This document shows, piece by piece, positions 18,212 to 26,888 of a DNA stretch of 64,000 nucleotides (its first letter is position 1; each line of letters starts with the position of its first letter). The position numbers and the translations under genes are program-made. This stretch comes from HK1 sp965202875 (GTDB lineage: Bacteria; Pseudomonadota; Gammaproteobacteria; HK1). Location of the stretch: positions 2,728,001-2,792,000 of the forward strand of contig OZ241870.1 of assembly GCA_965202875.1 (NCBI GenBank), in the 5' to 3' direction. The notes beneath the pieces were generated by a model, which was not told the DNA's origin, did not search any database, and worked only from the letters and a program-made list of their open reading frames with translations.

Positions 18212-19654
18212 CTAACCGAGCACCGAGAAGCTGCTCTCCCGGTTGATCTCGCGCTTGCGCGAGTAGAAACCGACGTCCACTTGGCGGCCGATGTGATCGA
18301 GGCGGAACGAGAGCGGGCGGGCATCGTGGTCGTTGCCTTGCTCGCAGTAGTCGATGAGGGCGGCCATCATCCGGCCCGCCACCGGTGCGTTCTTGAACTG
18401 ATTCCCCGAGGTGCCGATCGCCATGTAGAAACCCGGCACCCGGCTCTTGTCGTAGATCGGGATCCAGTCGTCGGAGGCGTCGTAGAGGTCCACCACCCCA
18501 CGCAGGCCCGAAGGGATGCCGAGGCTCGGGACGCGCTGTCCGTAACGATGGGCCTGGGTGGCGCCCTGCTCGGTAAAGTCGCGCACGTAGTCGTCGGGAT
18601 CGACGAACTCGCGCGGGTCGCACTCCGGGTCCTCGCTGCCGATCAGGATGTGGTTGCCGGTCTCCGGCCGAACGTAGCAGCCGATGTCGCTGTCGGAGAC
18701 GACGATGCCGAGCGACTCGAAGTCGAAGCCCGCCGGGGCGGGTACGTGGACGACTTCCTGGCGCAACGGCTTCGTCTCGATGGTCATGTCGTCGAGGGTG
18801 CCGGCCATGCGGTTGACGATGGCGGAGTGGGGGCCGGCGATGTTGACTACGATCGGAGCGGCGACCTCCGTGCCGTCGTCGAGCTTCACGCCGCGGATGC
18901 GTCCCCCATCCCCGCTTCCCCCACCACCTTCGCCTCGGGTGCGCCCTGCGCCGCCTCCCCTGCCACCTTGACCACCGTGCATCCGTCCACCTCCGCCGCC
19001 ATTCTCTGCGTCTTCCCCGCTCTCTCGGCAGCCTCCCTCTGTCTTCTCCATGAGGATCCCGACGACCTCGCGCCCGAACCGGAACTCCGCGCCCTTCGCC
19101 TCCGCCGCGCGCTGCAGGTTGTGCGTCGAGAGCTGGGGGTCGGAGATGTAGCCGGCGGTGGGCCAGAACACCCCGCCCGAGAGCTCGCCCCCGCTCGGCT
19201 CGCCGAACCCCTCGTCGTGCATCAGCCGGGGCGGTCCGTAACGGCGTGTGTCGTAGATGGGAAGCCGATCGCGGATCTTCGCGGCGTCCCATTCCTCGAA
19301 GGGGATGCCGAGCTCCCTGGAAAGCCGGACGTGCTTGTCCAGATGCCCGTTGTGGGCGGTCTTCATCACGAGGCATCCGCACTCGACGAACTTCGCGAGG
19401 CCGCGCTCGTCGTCCGCTTCGAGGTACTTCGCCCACTCGCGCCAGTAGTGGTACCCCTCCCACGCGAGCGCGATGCCGTCGAAGGTCGAGTAGTGCACCC
19501 GGATGATTGCGCAGGAGCTGGAGGTCGGCCCGTAGCCGGCGGCCGGAAACCTGTCCACGTTCAGGGTCCGGTAGCCGAGCTTGGCCAGCTCGAAGGCGGT
19601 GGCGGCGCCGATGATGCCGGCGCCGATGATGATGGCGTCGTACTGGTCACGCAT
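18212..19654 (-). CDS. FAD-dependent oxidoreductase, DAO family
   Basis: 480 residues. The Rossmann motif IIIGAGIIGAATAFELAKLG is at residues 8-27, and the C-terminal region GFYMAIGTSGNQFKNAPVAG is the second FAD contact of sarcosine oxidase/dimethylglycine dehydrogenase-like enzymes. Such proteins oxidise N-methyl or D-amino acids. Residues about 212-250 are an almost pure Gly/Arg/Glu stretch inserted in the substrate domain, next to the sequence RIRGVKLDDGTEVAAPIVVN. Start ATG 19654 gives a normal N-terminus; GAGGAGGCCGACCC lies upstream. It stands alone, and the substrate cannot be read from sequence. Confidence 0.85.
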   Translation of the reverse strand: MRDQYDAIIIGAGIIGAATAFELAKLGYRTLNVDRFPAAGYGPTSSSCAIIRVHYSTFDGIALAWEGYHYWREWAKYLEADDERGLAKFVECGCLVMKTAHNGHLDKHVRLSRELGIPFEEWDAAKIRDRLPIYDTRRYGPPRLMHDEGFGEPSGGELSGGVFWPTAGYISDPQLSTHNLQRAAEAKGAEFRFGREVVGILMEKTEGGCRESGEDAENGGGGGRMHGGQGGRGGGAGRTRGEGGGGSGDGGRIRGVKLDDGTEVAAPIVVNIAGPHSAIVNRMAGTLDDMTIETKPLRQEVVHVPAPAGFDFESLGIVVSDSDIGCYVRPETGNHILIGSEDPECDPREFVDPDDYVRDFTEQGATQAHRYGQRVPSLGIPSGLRGVVDLYDASDDWIPIYDKSRVPGFYMAIGTSGNQFKNAPVAGRMMAALIDYCEQGNDHDARPLSFRLDHIGRQVDVGFYSRKREINRESSFSVLG

Positions 19655-19794
19655 GGGTCGGCCTCCTCGAATGTCGGGACACGCTGCGCGCTCTCGGACG
19701 CATCACGCGAGCGCCGGCGCGGTCGCCTGACGATTCCGTTGCATGGAATCGCCGACGACCCCGGCGGGGTCGGTCCTCCGCGCCGTCGCCCGGG

Positions 19795-20790
19795 TCAGGG
19801 GTCCAGCGGGGGCAGGTACGTCGTCCCCAGGGTGCGTCCACCGTTGCCGTTGGGACGGTTCAGGTTGCCGGAAAGCGCCCGGCGTCCGATCCTCACCGCT
19901 GCCGCCAGCGTCACCGATGCCAGCCGGCCCAGATGATCGCTGAACGCCTTGAGATCGCCGGCGTCCGCGGCCTCCAGGGCGTCGATGTAGTCGTCGCGCC
20001 CGACAGTGGTGATCAGCGGGGACGGCTCGCCCCTCTTGAGGTAGGCATAGGCCATCAACATGCGCGAGACCCGGCCGTTGCCGTCCTGGAAGGGATGGGT
20101 GCGCACGAACCGATGGTGCATCCAGGCGGCTTCGACCTCGACGGGGTAGCGCTGCCTCTCGACGTCGGCATGCAACGCGAAGAAGCGGTCCATCTCGTCC
20201 TGCACCCGCTCCGGGGGGCAGTATTGGTGCACCACGCCATCCCGCCGCTTCGGGTTGTTGGGCCGCACCTTCCACTGCCCCTTGAGGCGGAATGGAACCT
20301 GGACCCGGCGCCCGTCCGGCGCGATGCCCGCCACGGTTTCCTGGTGGCGGGTGATGAGCTGATGCCAGGTCTTGAGGGTGTGCTGCGTCAGCGGGCGCCC
20401 GCCGGCGATGTCCGCGAACAGCATGTTGTAGGCCGTCTCCTGGTCGGCCAGCAGGCCCTGGATGGTCCGGTCCTGCACGTTCTCCACCGTATGCGCCCCG
20501 ACCACGCCGGACAGCCCTTCGGCGATCAACTGCTCGGTGATGCCGTGCCTGAGCGTGTAGAGGCCCTCGATCTGCCCGGTTTCGATGGCGAAGGCCCGGC
20601 CCCGCTCCTCGAGCCACTTGTCGAGGAACGCGCGCGGTTCGTCGCGGTCCTTCAGGGCCGCCCGGATGGACGCCCATTCCTCGGACAGCTCGCCGTAGCC
20701 GGGCACGCGCCATGCATGGGCGCCCTCGGGCATCCCGGCCAGCGGTCGCCAGATTTCAGGGTGGTCGTACTCGGGGGTGGAACCGTTCAT
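19795..20790 (-). CDS. Fic-domain protein (AMPylase-type)
   Basis: 331 residues. The Fic core motif HPFQDGNGRVSR is near the middle, with the catalytic His and phosphate-binding Gly-Asn-Gly-Arg intact. An N-terminal inhibitory helix motif of the type (S/T)xxxE(G/N) is present as TGQIEG in AFAIETGQIEGLYTL, so the protein is probably a self-inhibited class II Fic enzyme that transfers AMP to a target protein. ATG 20790 has GGAGGGG about 6 bases upstream. No antitoxin gene is adjacent. The winged-helix relic at 17782 is too far away to be a clear partner. Confidence 0.85.
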   Translation of the reverse strand: MNGSTPEYDHPEIWRPLAGMPEGAHAWRVPGYGELSEEWASIRAALKDRDEPRAFLDKWLEERGRAFAIETGQIEGLYTLRHGITEQLIAEGLSGVVGAHTVENVQDRTIQGLLADQETAYNMLFADIAGGRPLTQHTLKTWHQLITRHQETVAGIAPDGRRVQVPFRLKGQWKVRPNNPKRRDGVVHQYCPPERVQDEMDRFFALHADVERQRYPVEVEAAWMHHRFVRTHPFQDGNGRVSRMLMAYAYLKRGEPSPLITTVGRDDYIDALEAADAGDLKAFSDHLGRLASVTLAAAVRIGRRALSGNLNRPNGNGGRTLGTTYLPPLDP

Positions 20791-20834
20791 ATCCCCTCCA
20801 GGGGGCAGCAGCCATCTTGACCCGGGCGCCGCCA

Positions 20835-21086
20835 TGCCGGTGACGCCCGCTTTCCGCGCCGCGAAGGCGTAGCGCGTCGAGCCGGATGAAGCCCTCGGCG
20901 TCACGTTGGTCGCAGGCGCCCCGGTCGTCCTTGATGAAGACCCCCTTTACCCCAGCGCTTCGGCCTTGCGCCGGGCCGGCTCCAGCTCTTCGCCCTGCCC
21001 GAAATCGGCGGTGAAGGTAACGACCTCGCCCCGTACCGCTCTTGCAGCGATTTCGGGATGATGAAGGTATCGAGGCCGCCGGACAA
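20835..21086 (-). pseudogene. argG: Argininosuccinate synthase relic with both ends but no middle
   Basis: Read on the minus strand, SGGLDTFIIPKSLQERYG matches the PP-loop start of ArgG. One frame over, EVVTFTADFGQGEELEPARR and KAEALG continue it, then VKGVFIKDD in a third frame. This joins directly to CDQRDAEGFIRLDALRLRG, which is the C-terminal end of ArgG. About 300 residues are missing and two frameshifts are present. It is a dead gene overlapping the start of the GNAT relic on the other strand. Confidence 0.65.
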
Positions 21087-21644
21087 GGCCGCGCGTTTCC
21101 GTTACCTGCCCGATCCGCCCCCCGACTCGCCCGACACGTTCGAAGCCTGGCCGGCCGGCGCCGCGGCGTCGGCGGATCCCCTGTTCTTTGCCGTGATCGA
21201 TCGCGCCACCGGCCGAGCCGAGGGGCGCCAGTCACTGATGCGCATCACCCCCGCCCACCGGTGCATCGAGATCGGCAACGTCCACCGGGGTCCCCGGATG
21301 GCGGGCACACGCATCGCCACCGAGGCCATGTACCTGTTCGCCGCCTGCGTCTTCGAGACACTCGGCTGTCGGCGTTATGAATGGAAGTGCGACGCTCTCA
21401 ACGCCCCCTCGCGCCGGGCCGCCCCGCGCTTCGGCTTCACGTACGAAGGCCGTTTCCGTCGAGCGGTGATCATCCGCAACCGCAGCCGCGACACCGCCTG
21501 GCTCGCGATGATCGGCGAGGAGTGGCCCGCGCGCTGAAGGCGGCTTGTGAACGATGGCTCGCACCGGAGAACTTCGATGCACGAGGAAGGCAGCGCACCC
21601 GGTTGAGCGAGCTGACGGCGGCGGCGCTCGCGAGCCTGCGGTAG
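21058..21644 (+). pseudogene. GNAT acetyltransferase (RimL-like), 5'-truncated and frameshifted
   Basis: From about 21100 the frame reads YLPDPPPDSPDTFEAW, then ASADPLFFAVIDRATGRAEG, EAMYLFAACVFETLGCRRYE and WKCDALNAPSRRAAPRFGF, all typical of RimJ/RimL-type GNAT enzymes of about 220 residues. The normal first 50-60 residues are missing. The frame stops at 21537, but the next frame immediately continues as LKAACERWLAPENFDARGRQ to a stop at 21644, the normal C-terminus. A late frameshift thus separates the last 36 residues. A shortened product is possible but unlikely to be functional. Confidence 0.65.
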
Positions 21645-21783
21645 CTGATGACGGTATGAAGACGACTGTTGGCGAATGTGGCCTACCCTCACCGGCCGTG
21701 AGCTTGAGCCACACGCTGCTTGGGCAGTTCGAGTCCGTACCGGTGCGGCTTTACGGACGTTTCCGCGCTTGGCGGGAGCCCCG

Positions 21784-22938
21784 TCAGGAATGCAGCGCCT
21801 TCGAGTTCCGGGCGTTGCGGAACAGCATCGCCGGGATTTCGGCATCCACTCCGGTGGAGACGACGACCGCCCCGGCCTTGCCGCCGGCACCGCCGATGAC
21901 CGCCTCGACGACGCGGTCGATCAGGCCCCGATGCGGTGACAGGCCGCATACCGGATCCGCCGCGGCCGGATCGCCGGCGACCAGCCAAGCCTGGCAGCGG
22001 CAACCGCCGAAGTCCTTGTCCCGCTCGGGACAGCTCCGGCACGGCTCCTTCATCCACTCCGTGCCGCGGAACCGGTTGAACGCCGGCGACTCGTTCCAGA
22101 TCCAGGCAAGACGGTGCTCGGTCACCTTGGGAAATTCGAGCCCCGGAAGCATGCGCGCACCCTGGCAGGGCAGGGCGGTGCCGTCGGGGGCGATGCTGAG
22201 GAACACCTTGCCCCAACCGTTCATGCACGGCTTCGGGCGATCGGCGTAGTAGTCCGGAACAACATAGAGAATCCTCATGCGATCGCCGTGCGCTGCCTTG
22301 TACCGGTTCGCCACCGCCTCCGAGCGTTCGAGCTGCCCGCGGGAAGGAAGGAGCCGGTGCCGGTTGTGGAACGCCCAGCCGTAGTACTGGGTGTTGGCGA
22401 GCTCTACGTAATCCGCCCCCAGGTCCAGCGCCATGTCGAGGATTGCGTCCGTGCGGTCGATGTTGTGCCGGTGGAGTACGACGTTGAGGACCATCGGATA
22501 GCCTTGCTCCTTGACCGCCCGCGCCATCTCGACCTTGTGGGCGAAGGCGTCCGTGCCCGCGAGATGGTTGTTGAGATCCGCTTCACTCGCCTGGAAGCTG
22601 ATCTGGATGTGGTCCAGGCCCGCTTCCCGCAAACGGCGCACGCGCTCCGCGTCCATGCCGATCGCGGAAGTGATGAGGTTGGTGTAGTAGCCGAGGCCGC
22701 GCGCCTCCGTGACCAGATCTTCGAGGTCGCGGCGGACGAGCGGCTCTCCGCCGGAAAAGCCGAGCTGTGCGGCGCCGAGCTGCCTGGCCTCGCGCAGGGT
22801 GTCAAGCCACTGCCCCGTGGTCAGCTCGCCCTTCGTCCGGGCGAAGTCGAGAGGGTTCGAGCAGTACGGACACTGGAGCGGGCAGGCGTAGGTCAACTCC
22901 GCGAGCAGCCAGAGGGGCCGGGGCGGGACATCGGGCAT
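21784..22938 (-). CDS. pqqE: PQQ peptide cyclase, radical SAM protein PqqE
   Basis: 384 residues. The radical SAM cluster motif CPLQCPYC (CxxxCxxC) is at about residues 19-26. The C-terminal SPASM-type cysteines are in PKPCMNGWGKVFLS, LPCQGA, EPCRSCPERDKDFGGCRCQAW and DPVCGLS. The enzyme forms the Glu-Tyr carbon bond in PqqA during pyrroloquinoline quinone synthesis and needs the chaperone PqqD. ATG 22938 gives the usual N-terminus. pqqA lies 192 bases upstream in the same direction with only a hairpin between them; pqqB, pqqC and pqqD are not in the window. Confidence 0.92.
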   Translation of the reverse strand: MPDVPPRPLWLLAELTYACPLQCPYCSNPLDFARTKGELTTGQWLDTLREARQLGAAQLGFSGGEPLVRRDLEDLVTEARGLGYYTNLITSAIGMDAERVRRLREAGLDHIQISFQASEADLNNHLAGTDAFAHKVEMARAVKEQGYPMVLNVVLHRHNIDRTDAILDMALDLGADYVELANTQYYGWAFHNRHRLLPSRGQLERSEAVANRYKAAHGDRMRILYVVPDYYADRPKPCMNGWGKVFLSIAPDGTALPCQGARMLPGLEFPKVTEHRLAWIWNESPAFNRFRGTEWMKEPCRSCPERDKDFGGCRCQAWLVAGDPAAADPVCGLSPHRGLIDRVVEAVIGGAGGKAGAVVVSTGVDAEIPAMLFRNARNSKALHS

Positions 22939-23051
22939 GGGATCGCACCTGGGGCAGGATTCAATTGGGGCGTACAACCCGTCGGGCGGAGAGCGAATGG
23001 CGACACCTGACGCTCCGCCGGGCCGCGATGTGCGGCCCCGCGGGTGGAAAC

Positions 23052-23080
23052 GGCTCCACCGCAAGAGCCGCGGTGGAGCC
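23052..23080 (-). terminator. Strong hairpin between pqqA and pqqE
   Basis: GGCTCCACCGC (23052-23062) pairs perfectly with GCGGTGGAGCC (23070-23080) across a 7-base loop. It lies about 50 bases after the pqqA stop in the direction of transcription. No T-run follows, so it may act as an mRNA stabiliser or attenuator that leaves pqqA in excess over downstream genes. Confidence 0.6.
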
Positions 23081-23130
23081 CGGGACGCGCCGGGGGGAGG
23101 CCCCGTCACGTCCCGTGACATCGGCGGGTC

Positions 23131-23202
23131 TCAGCGGTTGCCGATGTACATCGTGATTTCGAAACCGAAACGCATTTCGGTGAAATCAGGCTTCGTCCAC
23201 AT
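23131..23202 (-). CDS. pqqA: PQQ precursor peptide PqqA
   Basis: 23 residues, the normal size. The peptide starts MWTKPDFTEMRFGFEITMYI and ends GNR. It keeps the conserved Glu and Tyr (E15 and Y19, spaced ExxxY) that PqqE cross-links and that become the PQQ core. GGAGG sits 6 bases before ATG 23202. It is too short for normal gene callers but matches the family over its whole length. It is the first gene of a minus-strand unit with pqqE. Confidence 0.92.
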   Translation of the reverse strand: MWTKPDFTEMRFGFEITMYIGNR

Positions 23203-23641
23203 GGCTTGCCTCCAGACGGTGGTTGTGTTGTTGCATTCGCCGGCGCCACATACGCCGACACCCCGCTTACTGGCAACTACCGTGCCAATCTGGCCTCGGC
23301 CGCTTCGATCCGCCGGCTGCGATTCCTGCCTTCCGCGAGAAAGGCAGCAGGCGGAATCACTCTGCTTTCTCTCCAGCCCATTGAAAAACAGGGGAAAACA
23401 ATCTTTCGGTACGTAGCGGCGCACCCATCCTGAAGCAATGCAGTGGCATCGGCGTGAAATCACCGTGGAGCGCCGGAGGTTGCATGGCAGGGACGATGGT
23501 CCGTTCCACTTTCGGCGGAGAAGGACCGGGTTGGCCGATATCAGCCCATCCGATTGGCCGAAATGAACCATTTCGCTATGCCGGCGCTACACTGCCGGCA
23601 CAGCACCGTACAAGGCCAGCCCGTCAAGTACCACACCGCCG
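23203..23641. other. Divergent control region of pqqA and the histidine kinase
   Basis: About 440 bases without a convincing gene, with a locally lower GC content than the neighbours. It must hold the pqqA promoter (minus) and the kinase promoter (plus). It includes the inverted pair GCCTTCCGCGAGAAAGGC near 23330-23347. No sigma-54 consensus was found by eye. Confidence 0.4.
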
Positions 23642-25111
23642 ATGCGCCGGATCCTCCCCGATTCCCTCAAGGGCCTGCTCCTGCTCAACGAGTCCGCGTT
23701 TCTCGTCCTCGTCCTGGTGACGGCGACCCTGACCGGGCTGTGGGCCTGGTTCTGGACGCAATCTTCGCAGGAGGCGGCGCGTATCGAGGAGCTGGCCCGG
23801 CTGGCCGGACGAGTGCGGGGCGACATGTACCGCCAGCTTCAGGAGGTCACCCATGCCCGGCTGACGGAGAACCCGGCCGCGTTGCGGGTGTACGCCGGGT
23901 ACCGGAAGCAGATCGCCGGGCACTTCACGAAACTCCGCGTGCTCGTCCGGGACGAGGACGAGCGCGCCGCCGTGGACTACCTCCACGACGCCTACGTGGT
24001 GGTGCTCGACGACATGGAGAAGGTGTTCGCCGATCCCTACGAGATCACCGAGGCGGCCCGCATGAAGCTCCTCGACCCCGCCTACGAGCAATGGATGCTC
24101 GGTGAGCTGGAGAGCGCCCTGAAAGTCCTCGAGGCCATCGTCGACAGGCGCCGGGAGGCGCTCGATGCGCGGCGCTCCGCCTGGACGCGGTGGGCGCCGC
24201 TCGTGGTGCCGGTCTCGGTGGTGCTTGCGGTGGCGCTCCTGCTGTTCTCGCGACGCAGTCTGCAGGAACGCTTCGTCGACCCGCTCCGACATCTGGTCGA
24301 TGGAACGGTCGAGATCAGCCATGGCAATCTGGAGCACCGGATCCCGGCCGAAGGCGCGGAGGAGATCCGTCAGCTCGCCTCGACCTTCGGCGAGATGACC
24401 CGGAAACTCGCGGAGAGCCAGCGGATCCTCGTCGAATCGGAACGCCAAGCCGCCCTCGGCGCCCTGGTCCCGGTGGTCGCGCACAACATCCGCAACCCGC
24501 TTGCGAGCATCCGGGCCACCGCCCAGATGATGGATGAGCCGGGCGCGGACAAGGAGATGGCCGAGAGCCGGAGGGCGATCATCGAGACCGTGGACCGGCT
24601 GGAGCGGTGGGTGAGCGCGCTGTTGTCGTATCTGATCCCGCTCAAGCCGCGCCGGCGCGCGTGCCGGCTCGGGGACGTCGTGCAGGGCGCCCTCGCACCG
24701 CTCGGTCCGAAGCTGGAGCACAAGGCGCTCCAGCTCGTGCGCGAGGGCTGGGAGCAGGATGCCACGATCGAGGTCGATCCCGATCTGCTGGAGCAGGCGA
24801 TCCACGCGCTGATCGGCAACGCGGCGGATGCGTCGCCGACGCACGGGCGGATCCGGCTTGGTCTTGCCCGGGGTGAAGATGCGATCGTGCTGACGATCGA
24901 CGACGAAGGACCCGGCATCTCCTTCGAACCGGACCCGCGCGAGCTTGTCCAGGGACCGAGCACCAAGCGGGGCGGCCACGGACTCGGCATTCCGGCGGCC
25001 TGCAAAATCTGCCAGGCGCACGGCGGCGCGGTCGACATCCGGCGACGGGACGAAGGGGGCACCCGTGCCACCCTCACCCTGCCGCTCGCCGTCCCGCCGG
25101 CGGAGGCCTGA
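23642..25111 (+). CDS. Membrane sensor histidine kinase
   Basis: 489 residues. The first membrane helix is at about 12-36, followed by a helical periplasmic domain of about 150 residues, then a second helix at about 187-210 (PLVVPVSVVLAVALLLF). A HAMP linker (VDPLRHLVDGTVEISHGNLE) follows. The phospho-acceptor region is VVAHNIRNPLASIRATAQMM with His at about 281. The ATPase domain has an N-box in HALIGNAADASPTHG, then DDEGPGISF and GGHGLGIPAACKICQAHGG. It is followed after 28 bases by the response regulator gene and is surely its partner. The signal is unknown; adjacency to pqqA raises the possibility of control of PQQ-linked genes. Confidence 0.88.
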   Translation: MRRILPDSLKGLLLLNESAFLVLVLVTATLTGLWAWFWTQSSQEAARIEELARLAGRVRGDMYRQLQEVTHARLTENPAALRVYAGYRKQIAGHFTKLRVLVRDEDERAAVDYLHDAYVVVLDDMEKVFADPYEITEAARMKLLDPAYEQWMLGELESALKVLEAIVDRRREALDARRSAWTRWAPLVVPVSVVLAVALLLFSRRSLQERFVDPLRHLVDGTVEISHGNLEHRIPAEGAEEIRQLASTFGEMTRKLAESQRILVESERQAALGALVPVVAHNIRNPLASIRATAQMMDEPGADKEMAESRRAIIETVDRLERWVSALLSYLIPLKPRRRACRLGDVVQGALAPLGPKLEHKALQLVREGWEQDATIEVDPDLLEQAIHALIGNAADASPTHGRIRLGLARGEDAIVLTIDDEGPGISFEPDPRELVQGPSTKRGGHGLGIPAACKICQAHGGAVDIRRRDEGGTRATLTLPLAVPPAEA

Positions 25112-25139
25112 GCATGAAGGCAGAGAAGGGAGGTAGCGG

Positions 25140-26888
25140 ATGTGGTACGACGGTCCTCCCGGACACGGACGAGCGGCAGTGGCAGACGAAGGCGGAGAAG
25201 GGAGACGGCGGATGGTGATACGGCAGCTCGGATCACGGGGGGGCGAATCGCGGCGGGCCGAGCCAAGGCGGTTCGAGTCACGGCGATTCGAGCCGAGGCA
25301 GACTGAATCACGGCGACCCGACCCACGACGGTCCGGATCACGGCGACCCCTGCCACGGCAGCCCGAATTGCGACGGCCGGAGCCACGGCAATCCGAGCCG
25401 CACCGGCCCTGGTCACGGCGGTCCGAACCACGGCAGCCTGAGCCATGGCGGCCCGCCCCACGCCAGTCCGGAACACGCCACGAAGCAGGCGGCGCCAAGC
25501 CCACCGTCCTCGTCGTCGACGACGAGAAGCTGTTCGCCCGCGCGGTCGGCAAGAAGCTGCACCAGAGCGGCATGGGGTGCGAGCTGGCTCCCGATCTCGC
25601 GGATGCGCGGGCCCGGCTCGCCGACCGACGCCCCGACCTGGTCCTGCTCGACATGCGGCTGCCGGACGGGTCCGGTCTGGACTTCCTGCGCGATCTCCGT
25701 GCCGGCGACCACGCCGATCTGCCGGTGATGGTGCTGACCGCCTTCGGCGGGCTGGAGGACGCGGTTGCCGCGATGAAGGAGCGCGCCGACGACTACCTGG
25801 TCAAGCCGGTCGATCTCGACGAATTGATGGTCAAGATCGAGCGCGTGATGGGGCAGGCGGATCTGTCCCGGCGGCTGGAGTATTCGCGCCAGCGCGAACA
25901 ACGCACCCGGAAGGTCGCCGCGCTCATCGGGAGGAGCGCCGTGATGACCGCGCTCCGCGCGCAGATCGCCCGCATCCAGCAGCTCGCCGGCCACGCGGGC
26001 AAGACCCCGCCGACGGTGCTGATCCAGGGCGAGACGGGGACCGGGAAGGATCTCGCCGCCCGCACGCTGCACCTCGGCAGCGACCGGGCCCGGCGCCCCT
26101 TCGTGCACGTGGACTGCGCGGCTCTGCCCAAGGACCTGATCGAGGCGGAGCTGTTCGGGCACGAGAAGGGCGCATTCACCCATGCCCACACCGCGCGGAC
26201 CGGGCTGATCGAGGCGGCAGAGGACGGAACCGCCTATCTGGACGAGATCGGGGAATTGCCGCTCGATCTCCAGTCACGCCTGCTCGCCGTGATCGAGCGC
26301 CGCGAGGTGCGCCGTATCGGCAACACCCGGCCCCGCGCCGTCCCGGCGTGGTTCATCGCCGCCACCAACCGGGACCTGGACGAAATGGTGTCCGGAGGGG
26401 CGTTCCGCTCCGACCTCTACTACCGTCTGAAGGTGCTGTCCCTGCATCTCCCGCCGCTGCGCGAGCGCCTCGACGATCTGGAGCCGCTGTTCAAGCACTT
26501 CGCGGCGATGACCGCGAGACGCTACGGTATGCCGGCACCGGTGCTGTCTCCCGAGGTTCTGGAGGCCGCGTGCCGTTACGAATGGCCCGGAAACGTGCGG
26601 GAGCTCGCGCACATGGTCGAGCGCGCGGCCCTCCTCGGGACCGGCCGGGCACTGGACGCCCGGGCGCTCGGGCTCGCGCCCACGCCCGCCGCCGACCCCG
26701 CCGACCCCGCCGACGCCCTGGACGGCCTCACCCTGGAGGCGGCGGAGCGCCTGCTCATCGCCCGGGCGCTGCACGAGACCGGCGGCAACGTCTCGGAGGC
26801 GGCGAGACGCCTCGGCGTCTCCCGGATGGCCTTGCGCTACCGGCTTCAGAAGCTCGGCATCGGTCCGCGGCGGCCAAGGACGGACTGA
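25140..26888 (+). CDS. NtrC-type response regulator with repetitive N-terminal extension
   Basis: 582 residues. Residues about 35-115 are an Arg/Pro/Ser/Glu repeat of about five-residue period (units like RRPEPRQSEP). The receiver domain begins near 120 (TVLVVDDEKLFARAVGKK), with phospho-Asp D171 in LLDMRLPDGSG and Lys in VKPVD. The AAA+ domain has Walker A GETGTGKD (297-304), a GAFTHA loop (344-349) in place of the usual GAFTGA, and Walker B YLDEIGELP. The Arg-finger region is RSDLYYRLKVL. The C-terminal HTH is GGNVSEAARRLGVSRMALRY. No start codon exists between the repeat and the receiver, so the repeat must be translated. The Gly-to-His change in the sigma-54 contact loop may alter or abolish sigma-54 activation. 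Confidence 0.87.
   Translation: MWYDGPPGHGRAAVADEGGEGRRRMVIRQLGSRGGESRRAEPRRFESRRFEPRQTESRRPDPRRSGSRRPLPRQPELRRPEPRQSEPHRPWSRRSEPRQPEPWRPAPRQSGTRHEAGGAKPTVLVVDDEKLFARAVGKKLHQSGMGCELAPDLADARARLADRRPDLVLLDMRLPDGSGLDFLRDLRAGDHADLPVMVLTAFGGLEDAVAAMKERADDYLVKPVDLDELMVKIERVMGQADLSRRLEYSRQREQRTRKVAALIGRSAVMTALRAQIARIQQLAGHAGKTPPTVLIQGETGTGKDLAARTLHLGSDRARRPFVHVDCAALPKDLIEAELFGHEKGAFTHAHTARTGLIEAAEDGTAYLDEIGELPLDLQSRLLAVIERREVRRIGNTRPRAVPAWFIAATNRDLDEMVSGGAFRSDLYYRLKVLSLHLPPLRERLDDLEPLFKHFAAMTARRYGMPAPVLSPEVLEAACRYEWPGNVRELAHMVERAALLGTGRALDARALGLAPTPAADPADPADALDGLTLEAAERLLIARALHETGGNVSEAARRLGVSRMALRYRLQKLGIGPRRPRTD
25231..25480 (+). repeat. Degenerate 15-bp tandem repeat inside regulator gene
   Basis: About 16 imperfect units of the type CCACGGCRGTCCGAG run in frame, which gives a five-residue protein period. 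The array sits exactly upstream of the receiver domain. It is coding, polymorphism-prone sequence and not a CRISPR or intergenic repeat. Confidence 0.75.

Noticed and set aside
22939..23130. Possible pqqD between pqqA and pqqE
   Set aside because: Only 192 bases are available, PqqD needs about 270, and no frame shows PqqD sequence.
25231..25480. Array of short repeats that could suggest a CRISPR
   Set aside because: The units are 15 bp, contiguous, degenerate and in frame with a regulator gene. There are no spacers and no cas genes.
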